DNA of 64,000 bases from Streptomyces huiliensis (GTDB lineage Bacteria > Actinomycetota > Actinomycetes > Streptomycetales > Streptomycetaceae), in NCBI RefSeq assembly GCF_020037025.1, contig NZ_JAIQLH010000031.1, positions 34,012 to 98,011 on the forward strand. The letters are read 5' to 3'. Positions 18,601 to 27,166 of this stretch are shown here, one piece after another; positions within the stretch are counted from its first letter, which is position 1, and every line of letters starts with the position of its first letter. The notes under the pieces are model-generated. The model was not told the origin of the DNA. It ran no database searches and worked only from the letters and a program-made list of their open reading frames with translations. Position numbers and translations under genes: made by a program.

Positions 18601-18675
18601 CGCCAGAGCCAGGTCCGTGAACCGGCTTTCGAGCACGCTCGGCTCCAGAGCCACGCCGACCCTCCCTACCTGCAC
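15601..18675 (-). CDS. hsdR: Type I restriction subunit HsdR with degenerate motor motifs
   Basis: A 1024-residue HsdR-family protein with an N-terminal helical (DUF4145-like) region. A nuclease domain with D257 and E271-C-K273 appears intact. The helicase region is recognisable but altered. Walker A reads MATGSGASFT, with Ala407 where Lys is essential. The DECH box is DDCH (537-540). Motif VI reads QLLAMGTQ, with Met774 and Gln777 in place of the two Arg of the usual QMLGRGTR. Motif III (GFSATPT) is kept. Loss of both the P-loop Lys and the Arg fingers predicts poor or no ATP-driven translocation. The frame is fully open and first in the operon, so it is probably still expressed, perhaps with a changed role. 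Confidence 0.8.
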   Translation of the reverse strand: MQVGRVGVALEPSVLESRFTDLALASANFGFLLPHEPLLVLHGASCEARAATAPAEAVVAACQFGEVLAAELGRQAGVRLPTGDQQARLDLLSRAGMLPGPVRDAFNDLHRLDGGAHDERDVAAHLVGRCFALAVWLFRALTGDPEPMTFVHASASDLRALAQRVAALEEDLPRLRREFEQRVTPTPLAVAEREQLIASARAAAYEPLREADISAEVQRRLAKAGWDVLAAGEESQLNRSLGCVLVQPRLAAGLRADMLLTVGGQVVGIVECKRDGIDLDEAMEQAGALAKAPAGSLPWPVWRSPLPYRYVSDGRRLLFRDANDAESHARLVSGIHQPRTLARWQREAEADGAAPTYRARQAAYLQRQDEGFDQLRIAQRGAVMAIEQALAAGQRRALVQMATGSGASFTGVFTAYRQLHHARAGRILFVTDRKLAVHQLIAQLRQFSMPDGGRPLDDVYHVQELTAHGLAPSASVAVATVQRLSAMLAGTPAAEDGSESVSAYETAERQAHPDATPLEVTYCETLPPDSFDLVIVDDCHRALYGQRRALLEYFDAPVVGFSATPTATVLGFFKGNLVNSYSYEQAVADGVAVDYSVYQIQVDGDRQSAFATPVDAVGVQSRSSRRARYEDLDEELAFTVGQGPARAVPSERLATVVTAFRNALPTLFPDRMQHGGGLLGVPKTVVLAQDGLHADEVVERVRDVFGAGDVFCRRIAPRDAYVADLLREFRTTPEFRIAVVTDLISGNSDMRVMECLLILREVRSAAYYEQLLAMGTQTISSAELRAVTPGADAKAQLVVVDAAGASRHLQPLVNVTDASGQRGRAALERLLHRATDGRATPQETAELAVRLARLIPTLSDADGAEIRKLAGRSLQELVTRLLDSVDSDHLASLRRAGGKRAVEDERREALYPLTEDLQLQEVLLDLYDRPAPARGTTSGSRGHRQDKTVGRRLAEFVERSGPFNSAQLWWIEKIADVVATETRFDPAYLDSIPFSARGGTDGFLDAFGPDAAIDLLDELRRALA

Positions 18676-18912
18676 TGCGGCGCCGCGGAATCCGCTACAG
18701 AACGCCTCTCACCCTACCGTCCGGCCCCTACCCACAACACAAACTCTGCGCCCCGATTCAGGCTGGTTGCCCTTTCTCATGCCGACGGGCAGAAGGGGCC
18801 TGAGGTGCGAAGCCGAAGCTCCCAGTCGATCCGAGCGGCCTGGTCGTGCTGTCGGCCAGCCTCGGTGAGGGGGCTCCGCTGTCACGGTGCGCCGCCGAGG
18901 TGTGGTGGTGCT

Positions 18913-20127
18913 TCAGGTGGTGACGCCGAGTTCTTGGCGTGTGCGGTGGATGAAGTCGCGGACAGTCGACTCGCGCTGCCAGGGGGCCAGGGCCATGTTG
19001 AAGTCGGCCACGTAGTCCGTGGCTCGGCTGGACTGGACGCGGGCGAGGATGTCGACGGCTTACTGCGGCGACTGGCACCTGTCCAGTCGTCCTCGACGGC
19101 AGACCGCAACTGCTTCGAGATCCAGCCTGGGCGCCGCAAATAGGTACTGAGTGCCCGGTCGGCGTCACGCAGGCGCAACACCAACGGGGCCAGGCGCTCT
19201 CGTGCTTCGTGCCGGTCCGGGGTTCCAAGGAGTTGCGCCGCGATGTCCAGGACTGCGCCCGTGACCAGGGGGGCGGGCTTCCGGCCAAGACCGAAAGATC
19301 ATGGCAACGATAGCTCTCAGGTCGGCGAAGTAGTGGGCAACGGGGACCGGCGCCCCAGCGCTCATGGTGGTCGCTGGCCCTCCTGCCGCGAGTAGGTGCC
19401 CCAGTTCGCGCTGGACGTGGAACAGCACGTTCATGGTGACGGGATCAGGTTCCCCGGGCGGGGTGTCTGGCCGGGCAAGGTCGGCTCCGCAGGCCCCCTT
19501 GGGCTGCCGGTGCGAGGCCGATCGTGCGGTGAAGCGGCACTGTGTTGGGTGGAGCGAGTCGTCGGACAGGCGCGCAATGCCGTTTGCCGTGTGGACGAAT
19601 TGCGCGAGTGTTCCGCAACTGGTGCATCGGTGCGACAGGAGTCGTCGGTGCTGGAGACAGAGGAAGATCACGGGGAGACGCCACAGCCGCTACCATGCGC
19701 CTCCGTGGCGGTCCTGAATTGCATCGCCGTGCCCGGTGAGGCAGAAGGGGCAGTAGCGCGAGGAGCGGGTCAGCACCCACGGGTTGTCGTAGATCATCCG
19801 CGTTGGGGTGGTGCGTGGCGTGAAGGCGGGGTTCAGTGGCCCGTATCGCTCTCCGAGCGGGGCGAGGAGCATGCCACTGACCTCGCCGGGCGCCAGGCGG
19901 GTGGCTCGGGCGAAGCCTGCTATGTGTTCGTCGTCCAGGTGGTACAGGAGCCCCAGGGGCAGCCGGGTGGGCAGGCCCGGGCGGGTGCGGGGTACCAGGC
20001 CAGTGCGGACAGAGACCTCTGCGGGTGTCGTGCCGAGCCTGTGGGCAAGGCGCAGCACGAATCCGGTAAGGGCCTCGTCGGGTAGCGGATCAAGGCTGCG
20101 GGGCAGGGGACGCACGTCGCACGTCAT
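18913..20127 (-). pseudogene. tniQ: Second tniQ-like gene, broken (nonsense plus frameshifts)
   Basis: Encodes a TniQ/TnsD-type target-selection protein, paralogous to the adjacent copy. It shares the N-terminus RPLPRSLDPLPDEALTGF, the LLAPLGERYGPL motif, and zinc-finger cysteines in CPFC and CTSC. The frame is interrupted by an in-frame TAG at 19690-19692, between W and RLWRLPV, where the paralog has Lys. A frameshift at the C6 run 19268-19273 is accompanied by loss of ~35 residues relative to the paralog. Another shift near 19060 precedes a coding-like tail ending at 18913 (VADFNMALAPWQREST). The ATG at 20127 has GGGGTGAG before it. It should no longer give a full-length product. Confidence 0.75.
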
Positions 20128-20129
20128 TC

Positions 20130-21349
20130 TCACCCCGCTTCCGCTGCCGGCGTCTGCGAAGCGCCGCGGGTAGCGGCCCTGCGCGGCCGCGGAGCGAGGC
20201 TGAGAATACGGCTCAGGGGTGGGGATACCCCGAGATCTTTCACGTGCCTGGAGCCGAGCGCGTGGCATTCCTCCACTTCACGCCGGTAGAGGGCAACGAG
20301 CTCGGTTCGTTCCTCAGAGCGGTCCGTCGCTCTGAGGAGTCGGTCCGCGATCCCCAGAATGGCACCGGTCGTGAGTGCCGTGGCGGGAGGCGCGAGGAAG
20401 TAGTCGCGGGACGGAGCCCCCATGACCCGGCTGCGAAGGTCCCGGGAACTTCGGTGGCGACCTGCAGCCTCGCGCTCAATGGCCCTGGCCAGCACCTCCG
20501 TTGCCGCCAGAGGGCGCGCCTGAGGCCAGGACGCGTAGATCAACGCGGTGACGGCCCGCAGGTCCATGAAGTACTGCGCCACAGAGACAGGTTCCCCACA
20601 GCTCTGGGTCTCGGCCGGACCGTCGGGAGAAAGCAGTGCATCAATGCGCCTCTGGACATCGATGATCTACTCTCGTGTCGCACGGTCCTTCGCCACGATC
20701 CGGCCGCGCGACCTGTCAGTCATGTAAGCGCCGCACACAGCCCTTTCCCTGAAGTCGGGCTGGAAGATGGACGGTGCGCGACACTGGATGGGGTGCAATC
20801 CTTCATAGGTGGCATGAGCGATGAGTCCTTGCCGGGTGGCGTGGGCGGGACGCCCACAGGAGGGGCAGCAGCGTCGGAGCGTGCGGCGGTGCTCGACGCA
20901 GACGAAGACCACCGGCAGGTGCCAGTGCCTCTTCCACGAGCCACCGAGTTCGGCACCCAGAGGGTTGTCCCTTCCGGCCAAGCAGCGCTCGCAGAACTGC
21001 GTGCTACGCAGGTTGACCCATCGCCGGGGATTAGTGAGGAGTTGAGGCCCGTACCACGGAGCGTGCGCTTGGCTCAGTGGTCCATAGCGCTCGCCGAGGG
21101 GAGCCAGCAAGAGGTTCTCCATCTCGGAGAGCGACAGGCCCGCCACATGCGCAGCTTCGGCGAGCCTTTGCGGAGGGAGGGAAAGAAGTGATCCCGCCGG
21201 CACATGGATTCCCACTCGGTCCGTGAGGCCCATGCGCGTGGCGATGACCGCGGGTGAACTCCCGTGTGCTGGGCCAGGCGCAGGATCAGTCCCACGAGCG
21301 ATTCGTCCTCGAGGGGCGCGAGAGTACGGGGCAGTGGGCGTGGGGTCAT
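20130..21349 (-). pseudogene. tniQ: First tniQ-like gene, broken (frameshift plus amber)
   Basis: A TniQ-family gene that in Tn7-like elements connects target recognition to TnsC. The N-terminus is RPLPRTLAPLEDESLVGL. A one-base loss near 21252 (CACCC-GCGG) shifts into the frame encoding MGLTDRVGIHV, LLLAPLGERYGPL and the zinc-finger pattern CERC...CCPSC. An in-frame TAG at 20667-20669 then separates the C-terminal part (VAQYFMDLRAVTALIY). The start ATG overlaps the restored tnsC stop (ATGA), which supports original coupling. Reading through both lesions gives one continuous TniQ-like protein. Confidence 0.75.
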
Positions 21350-21410
21350 GCCTCGGCCGCCGGAGGAGTGCCGCGGTCGTCCAAGACCGTGTTCCGCCTC
21401 TTCCGGGGCT

Positions 21411-22586
21411 TCACGCTCTTCGTCTCCACCTTCCGCTCCGGCCCTTGCTCCGGTTCCGGGGAGGTGTCGACGTCGGGGATCTCACCGGATTCGGCGTCCC
21501 GCACGCCGTACCGGCCGGGATGTTGCCCAGGTTGATGGTGATCTCGTCAAGGAGGCCGATGATGCCGTGGGTCCGGCGGCGGAGGTACTCGGGCATCGCT
21601 CCTGCGGACAGCGTGCCCGGTCCGGCGTTGAAGAGCCGGATCTGGTTCTCCGTGGATTCGAGGTGATCGACGAACGCTGCGGTCCCGGCGTCCGTGGTGA
21701 AGTCGAACGGGTCGAGGTTGACCAGGTCGAAGCGGCGTTCGGTCTGGGTGGAAGCATCAGGGTTGTAGCTCTTGCCCTTCTTCAGCGGCTCGTAGACCCA
21801 CTGCTTGGTGCGCGGGTCGTGCCAGCCTTCCCTGAGCAGCCCGGAGCGGGGGATGTTGACGCCGATGAGGACGAGCGTGACATCCAGGTCCATCAGGCCC
21901 CGGATGAGGTCGAGAGTGTCCTGGTCGTCCTCCCGGTGCATTTTCAGACGAGTGATGTCGTCAATGATCAGGACGGTGGTGGCGTGCGCCTTGAACGATG
22001 CCCGGACGTTGCGGATCACGCCGCGCAGGTTCTTGCCATAGGGGGCGCCGTAGTAGTCGAGGATCGCCTCGCACAGGCCGATCGGGGTGGCCTTGACCGG
22101 GGTCTGGCAGTAGGCGACCGGCGCGATGATGTCCCGGGTGCCGGGCATCGGGTCGAAGTAATAGGCGCGGTTCTTCTCGAACAAGTCGCGCCAGGTGTCA
22201 TCGAATTCGGCGGCGGTCCGGCAGGCGGTCTCGGTCTTGCCCTGGTAGCCGCCGCCGTTGATCATCAGTCCGTCGAGGGTGCTCGGACCGATGCGCATTG
22301 CGTTGTTCTGGATCCGAGAGCGCATGAGCGTGGTGACCACCGCGCTCATCGGAGTCTCCTCCATCCGCATGTTGACGTGCGTGGCAGCGCGATGCAGGTC
22401 GTACAGCGACTTCTTGCGCGGACTCATCAGCCCGTACTCGGCCACGGAAATCTTCTTGACCGGCACGAACAGCTCGCGCGTCCTTCGGAACTCCTGCCAG
22501 CCCTCATGAGTCGTTCGGTCCGGCCGGGGGCCGAGGCGCAGGAACGGTACGGGCCTCTCCGTCTCCTCCGGGGCCTGGTCACTCAT
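21411..22586 (-). CDS. tnsC: TnsC/TniB-type AAA+ transposition ATPase, tail shifted out of frame
   Basis: An AAA+ regulator that activates the transposase in Tn7/Tn5053-like elements. Walker A is GGGYQGKT, Walker B is TTVLIIDDITRLK, and the body is otherwise complete. ATG 22586 overlaps the tnsB stop, so an upstream-extended reading is a shadow of tnsB. After about 21524 the open frame becomes atypical (TPNPVRSPTSTPPRNRSKG). The other frame is strongly GC3-biased and runs ~50 codons to TGA 21346-21348, overlapping the tniQ start. A single lost C near 21524 explains both. The AAA+ core is intact but the C-terminus, which often contacts TniQ or TnsB, is replaced. Confidence 0.75.
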   Translation of the reverse strand: MSDQAPEETERPVPFLRLGPRPDRTTHEGWQEFRRTRELFVPVKKISVAEYGLMSPRKKSLYDLHRAATHVNMRMEETPMSAVVTTLMRSRIQNNAMRIGPSTLDGLMINGGGYQGKTETACRTAAEFDDTWRDLFEKNRAYYFDPMPGTRDIIAPVAYCQTPVKATPIGLCEAILDYYGAPYGKNLRGVIRNVRASFKAHATTVLIIDDITRLKMHREDDQDTLDLIRGLMDLDVTLVLIGVNIPRSGLLREGWHDPRTKQWVYEPLKKGKSYNPDASTQTERRFDLVNLDPFDFTTDAGTAAFVDHLESTENQIRLFNAGPGTLSAGAMPEYLRRRTHGIIGLLDEITINLGNIPAGTACGTPNPVRSPTSTPPRNRSKGRSGRWRRRA

Positions 22587-24930
22587 TTCGCTCCTCGTCC
22601 GTCGCTTGCGCATCACGGCTTTGCTGGTCTGTGGCTGGTGCGTCGGGTGGGGCGTCGTCGTCCGCGATGACGAAGAGGTTGCGGCCACGGCGGCTGGAGC
22701 CGAGCGGAGCCGACTCCGGCGGCTTCCGTGGCCCGGCCGCCTCGCGACGTCTGCGCCGGTGGGCGTCCAGGCTCTCGGTAGCCTCCCGGGCCCTCTCCCG
22801 CCACGGCGGTTCCGTTTCACGCACACCGACAGCGGCCAGTCGCGACGGTGCGTCCGTTGCCTGCGACGACTTTGACGGCTTCGGCCGGTCCACGGCCGCC
22901 GCCCGAGCTTGGGTGATCTCCCGTGCGTGCTGGGTGCGCTGGGACTTGGTCAGCTGGGACGACCAGTTCGCGACCGGGTCGACCGCGCCCAGCATCTCCA
23001 AGAGGACCGGGACGAGGTCACTGTCGGAGCGCGGCTTCAGCCCCGCTTCCCGTACGCGCATGAGGAGTTCCTCGACCCGTGCGTCCCCGAAGGCCGGCAT
23101 CTCGCCCTCCGGAGGCAGGCCCGTCCAGCGCAGCTCATGCCACTCGTGTGTATCGGGGTCATGGAAGAACACCATCCGTCGGTCCCGCGGTTCGCGGTGG
23201 ATGACCCACTGCTTCTTGTACCGGCCGCCCCGGGCGGATTGCAGGTCGGGCTGGTGCAGCAACTCGGCGTCGTACCAGAGCCCTTTGACCTTCACACCCC
23301 GCCGGTAGATCCGCTTCACGTGGTGCTCGGGCAGGAAGCGGTAGTACGTCTCCGGTGACGGGATGTCCAGGTCGAAGCCTTCCTGCGCGAAGGAGGCGGC
23401 GACGGGGTGTTGGGGCTGTGGTCGCCACCCGGATCCCAACAGGGGGCGAACTCGCCGAGCCTGCGGTTCTGCCAGATACCCACCACCCAGGTGGCGATGA
23501 AATGTTCCATCTGGCTGAGGGTCAGCACGGCGTCGCCCTCCGGATCGGCACCGCGGTCGGCGACGTCGACTCCCGTGTAGCCGGGCAACTTCTCGAACAC
23601 CAGCGAGCGGATACCGCCGAAAGTGCGCTCCACCGCGGCCTTGTCCTGGGGGCGCAGAACGCGAGCCGGCAGGATCCGGCAGCCCATCGCCTCCTGGACG
23701 TCCACAAGATGGTGGTTGCGGTAGACGGAGCCGTGGTCGGAGGTGATGGTCTCGGGGTTGAAGAACGGCAGGGCGGCCACCTTGTGACCGGCGAACTCGG
23801 CGACCACGGCGGCCGGCAGCCCTGGGTAAGGCCACTCCATGTCCTCGCCCCACTCCTCGCGCATAGGCAGCGGCAGCATGACGTCGCGCAGCATCATCGC
23901 GACGTCCACCGAGGAGTCCGACACCAGCGTGAGCCGGAAGGCGCAGATGGAGTGGGTGTAGACGTCCAGCGCCAGGGTGAAGTGGACGGTGACCGGATCT
24001 CCGAAGACGTTCTCGCGGACCATCACCGGCAGGATCGTCGTGTCCAGCGCGACGACCTGCCCGGGGCGGGTCACGAGCACGTGCCCGTTCTTGGTGGGGA
24101 GTTCGGCCGAGCGCTCGTACTTCGGTCGGGCCCTGCCCGGTCCGAACCATTCCTTCCACACCCGCAGCAGCGTGTGATAGCTCGGGACCTTGATCTCCCG
24201 CCCCTTGCTGCCCTTCTCGTGTTCCTCCTGGCCCTCAGCCTCATTCGCGACCTCGAAGCTCTCCCGCACATAGCGCCGGATCGTGATCTCGCGGGTCCGT
24301 GCGCTCACACGGGACCGGTGCTGCTGCGTCTCTTGCCGTACCGCGAAGATCGCCTCAATCGCTGATACTCGGATGTCCCCCGCTCGACCGCAGCCATCGA
24401 TGATCGGCGCAGCCCACGATCCCGTACTTCCTGCGCCGTTTCTCCCAGCGCTCAAGGGTGCGCGCCCCGACATGGGCGACGCCCAAGAGCAGCTTCGCCT
24501 CCTCGGGCCTCAGCGCCGACAACTCGGCTGCCTTCGCCTCCCGCCGCTCGGTCAGCGTCGTACGGTCCGGGTCGTACTCGGGCCGCGGCTCTCCCGGCTC
24601 GGGACGGAACGGATCACCGCTCCGGAAACCGCAGTTGATCTCCATCAGGTGAGCGAAGCGCTGTTCCATCAGAGGGCGCTTCTCCGGCTTCACGTCACTC
24701 CACGAAGCCAGCTGACGCCCGCGGTTCGCCCCTTCCGCCGCCGTACGCGAGGACGGCCTGCACCGCGGGTGATTGACCAAGAAGCGGAAGCTCACCCGCT
24801 GACGCTCACCGTCCGCCCGCACCAGCTGGACCCGCCCCAGATGTGGCTCCTGCCGCTCGACCAGCCACTCCACATCGTCGAGCAACACGCCTGCTCCAGC
24901 CGAGAGATCCAACGCGGCAGCCCCGTTCAC
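22579..24930 (-). pseudogene. tnsB: TnsB/TniA-type DDE transposase broken by two frameshifts
   Basis: A Mu-type transposase now spread over three reading frames. The N-terminal DNA-binding part starts at GTG 24930, overlapping the tnsA stop (GTGA). It shifts at the G5 run 24377-24381 into the catalytic part. There the DDE triad is visible: LDTTIL, SDHGS, and VERTFG 35 residues later. A second shift at the C4 run 23404-23407 leads to the C-terminal frame (FDLDIPSPETYYRFL onward), which ends at 22579. Each lesion is a one-base change in a homopolymer. Catalytic residues survive, but no full-length protein can be made without two frame corrections. Confidence 0.85.
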
Positions 24931-25793
24931 GAGACACCTCCCGCCCGCACCACCCGCGTCCGGTCCGTCAACGGTTGCGAGAGGTCGATCCCTAGCCTGC
25001 GGTGCCACAACAAGTGCAGCAGCTGGGCACGCGCCACAGGCCAGTACGCCTGCGCAGCCGCCAACTCCCCGAACGTCACACCGCCCTCGGCCTGAGCCAG
25101 CAGATCACCCTGGACACCGAGCACGTCACGCGTCGGACGGCGCTTTCCGTACAACGCGCCGAGTGTGGACCGCACATGGGGCCGCCACTCAGCCGCGACC
25201 ACGTAATGCCACCCGCAGGCCACCGCCACTTCATCGACCGCCGCGAAGGACTCCAAGTTCTCGGGCGCGATCAGATGCCGGGGCCGGACATCGATCAGCC
25301 AGGTATCTGCCCGCGTGACCGCGAGGAAGTCGGGCGTGTGCCTGCGCCACTTCTCCGCCGAACGAAACCGAATACGCAGGGGCTGCGCCAGCACCTCGAC
25401 CAGATCGCCGGCAAAGTCCAGGGCGACGAGGAACTGATCCTCTTCGAGGCTCTCGAACCCATGCAGCCGGCCGGTGGCCATCAAAGACTCCAGACCAGGC
25501 CGGTGCTTCTGCTCCCGCCTCCAGGTGAACCCTCGCATCGGCCCACGACTCGCCACCGGTACCTGTCCCAGGTGCCGGACCGGACCCGTCACCTCGTCCC
25601 CGGCGTACTTCCAGGTCGCGGTCCACCGGTCCGCCCAGCCGACGGACAGATCCAGGTCACCCCGCCCCGCATCCAGTGAGACCGGCACCAGCAGATCCGT
25701 CCACATACACCGGTGGGACCACAGGGGCTCATCCGCGTCCGGCGACGTGTCCGGGCGGGTCCCCGGCCCTCCGCCAGCCTGCATGTGACTCAT
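24927..25793 (-). CDS. tnsA: TnsA-like heteromeric transposase endonuclease subunit
   Basis: A ~288-residue protein resembling TnsA, the restriction-enzyme-fold subunit that cuts the 5' ends in Tn7-type transposition. The nuclease core is recognisable: E in FESLEEDQF, D in HTPDFL, and the strand WLIDVRPR. That strand occupies the QxK position of E. coli TnsA but has Arg instead of Lys; I believe Arg is common in actinobacterial TnsA-like proteins. A C-terminal helical domain follows. ATG 25793 is chosen over the longer alternative. It is the only transposition gene here with an uninterrupted frame, and it lies nearest the presumed right end, as in Tn7. Confidence 0.75.
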   Translation of the reverse strand: MSHMQAGGGPGTRPDTSPDADEPLWSHRCMWTDLLVPVSLDAGRGDLDLSVGWADRWTATWKYAGDEVTGPVRHLGQVPVASRGPMRGFTWRREQKHRPGLESLMATGRLHGFESLEEDQFLVALDFAGDLVEVLAQPLRIRFRSAEKWRRHTPDFLAVTRADTWLIDVRPRHLIAPENLESFAAVDEVAVACGWHYVVAAEWRPHVRSTLGALYGKRRPTRDVLGVQGDLLAQAEGGVTFGELAAAQAYWPVARAQLLHLLWHRRLGIDLSQPLTDRTRVVRAGGVS

Positions 25794-25843
25794 GACCCCA
25801 GGTAAGCGCTGCACCTCGCTGTGGGCGGCCAGTCTTCAGGGTT

Positions 25844-25903
25844 GGCGACAACTTGCCCGCAAAGAGCAGGGGACGCGTCAAGAAGGATGCGAATCTGACG
25901 ACA
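25844..25903. repeat. Candidate transposon right-end repeats
   Basis: Between tnsA and the chromosomal ATPase gene lie two short copies of a CGACA motif (GGCGACA at 25844-25850; GACGACA at 25897-25903). Read inward on the minus strand these are TGTCGTCAGATTCGC and TGTCGCCAACCCTG. TniA/TnsB-type elements typically start with TGTC, so 25903 could be the terminal base. The rest of 25794-25986 holds a GATTTC-AA-GAAATC inverted repeat and no gene. Weak evidence without the left end. Confidence 0.35.
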
Positions 25904-25986
25904 GTTGTCCTGCTCAGCCCCTCAAGAAGCGCCAGGTCGGGGCATCGATTTCAAGAAATCTACCGTGCTCAGTCTCACCCCCCCCG

Positions 25987-27126
25987 TCAGCGCTTCGGCC
26001 AGTGCCACGCCGGCTCGTCGAGGAGGCCCTGGCCGCGGATGGTCGTCCGGCCGGACTCCTTCACCAGTTCGACGATGTGGGCGCCGGGGGTGAGGGCGGT
26101 CGTGAGGGGGTGGGCGTGGGTGACGGTCACGACCTGGGAGCGGCGGGACGCGGCGTGGATGAGGGCGGCCAGGGGCGGCAGCAGGTCGGGGTGGAGGCTG
26201 GTCTCGGGCTCGTTGAGGACGAGGAGCTCCGGCGGGCGCGGGGTGAGGAGGGCCGCGGTCCAGATCAGGTAGCGCAGGGTGCCGTCGGACAGCTCGGCCG
26301 CGGTGAGCGGGCGGAGCAGCCCGCGCTGGCGCAGCCGCAGCTCCAGCCGCCCGCCGAGCGGCTCGATCTCCACCCGGCTGCCGGGGAAGGCGGCGTCGAC
26401 CGCCGCGTCGAGCCCCTCGGCGTCGCCGATCTCGCGGATCGTCTGCAGGGCGGCGGCCAGGTCCGCACCGTCCCCGGCGAGCACCGGGGTGCGGGTGCCG
26501 ATCCGGGCCTCGCGGGCGGGGGCGTGCGCGTCGGTGCGGACGTGGTCGTAGAACCGCCAGGCGCGGACGCGTTCGCGGACCGCGAGGACGTCGGGGGCAT
26601 GCTGCGGGTCCGCGACCTCGCTCAGCATCGAGTCGTACGCGCGGATCCGGCCGCTCCGGCGGTGCCAGTCGCCGTCCGCCGAACGCACCTTGACGTACGG
26701 GCCCTTGCGCTCGGACAGCAGGGCGGCGGGGCGCAGCACCGGGCCGCTCCAGATCGCCTCGGCCTTGATCTCTGGGTCGAGGGTGAAGAGCGACCCTGGG
26801 TGGCCGGCCGCGCCGCCCGGGTAGCCGAAGTCGACCGCGTACCCGAAGTCGTCGCCCGCGAAGCCGAGGCGCAGGGCGGCGGCGTCGTCGCCGCGGACGA
26901 TGCCGCCGGCCTTCTCGGGCCCCGCCCACAGCGCGGACGGCAGCCCGCCCTCCCGGGCGAGCGCCGCGACCGCGCCGCCGCGCGCCGCGTCGGCGAGCAG
27001 CCGCAGCGAGCGGTACAGCGACGACTTGCCGGTGCCGTTGGCCCCGGTCACCACGGTGAGCGGACCGAGGGGCAGGACGAGGCGGCGCAGCGAGCGGTGG
27101 TTCTCGACGGCGAGGGTGGTGATCAC
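25987..27126 (-). CDS. AAA family ATPase (RecF/SMC-like, predicted)
   Basis: A ~379-residue single-domain ATPase with Walker A VTGANGTGKSS, a signature-like LSDGTLRYL, Walker B LLVLNEPETSLHP and the switch His in VTHAHPL. This is the AAA_21-type architecture seen in many stand-alone chromosomal ATPases of unknown substrate. GTG 27126 is preferred to the TTG 30 bases upstream, since the conserved N-terminal strand ITTLAVENHRSL starts there. It is not linked to an HNH partner. It borders the right edge of the Tn7-like region, so its 3' end may mark the insertion site. Confidence 0.75.
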   Translation of the reverse strand: MITTLAVENHRSLRRLVLPLGPLTVVTGANGTGKSSLYRSLRLLADAARGGAVAALAREGGLPSALWAGPEKAGGIVRGDDAAALRLGFAGDDFGYAVDFGYPGGAAGHPGSLFTLDPEIKAEAIWSGPVLRPAALLSERKGPYVKVRSADGDWHRRSGRIRAYDSMLSEVADPQHAPDVLAVRERVRAWRFYDHVRTDAHAPAREARIGTRTPVLAGDGADLAAALQTIREIGDAEGLDAAVDAAFPGSRVEIEPLGGRLELRLRQRGLLRPLTAAELSDGTLRYLIWTAALLTPRPPELLVLNEPETSLHPDLLPPLAALIHAASRRSQVVTVTHAHPLTTALTPGAHIVELVKESGRTTIRGQGLLDEPAWHWPKR

Positions 27127-27166
27127 GGCTTCGAGCGTACGGAGGGGGTCTGACAACCGCCGTCCG

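Larger units (their letters stand above)
18913..25903 (-). mobile_element. Decayed Tn7-like transposition module (tnsA-tnsB-tnsC-tniQ-tniQ)
   Basis: Five genes in Tn7-like order, linked by GTGA or ATGA overlaps, run from the presumed right end inward. They are followed by the restriction/Septu operon as cargo. tnsB, tnsC and both tniQ genes carry frameshifts or amber codons; tnsA is open. The element probably extends leftward beyond the window, since no matching left end was found. The chromosomal neighbour on the right is the AAA ATPase gene ending at 25987. Confidence 0.75.

Noticed and set aside
1..25900. Left end of the Tn7-like element
   Set aside because: Short TGTCG motifs are too common in this GC-rich DNA to call one the left end; the island probably continues beyond base 1.
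25951..25964. GATTTC-AA-GAAATC inverted repeat as transposon terminus
   Set aside because: It is short, its loop is only 2 bp, and it has no TGT...ACA terminal form; it is more likely incidental or part of a terminator.
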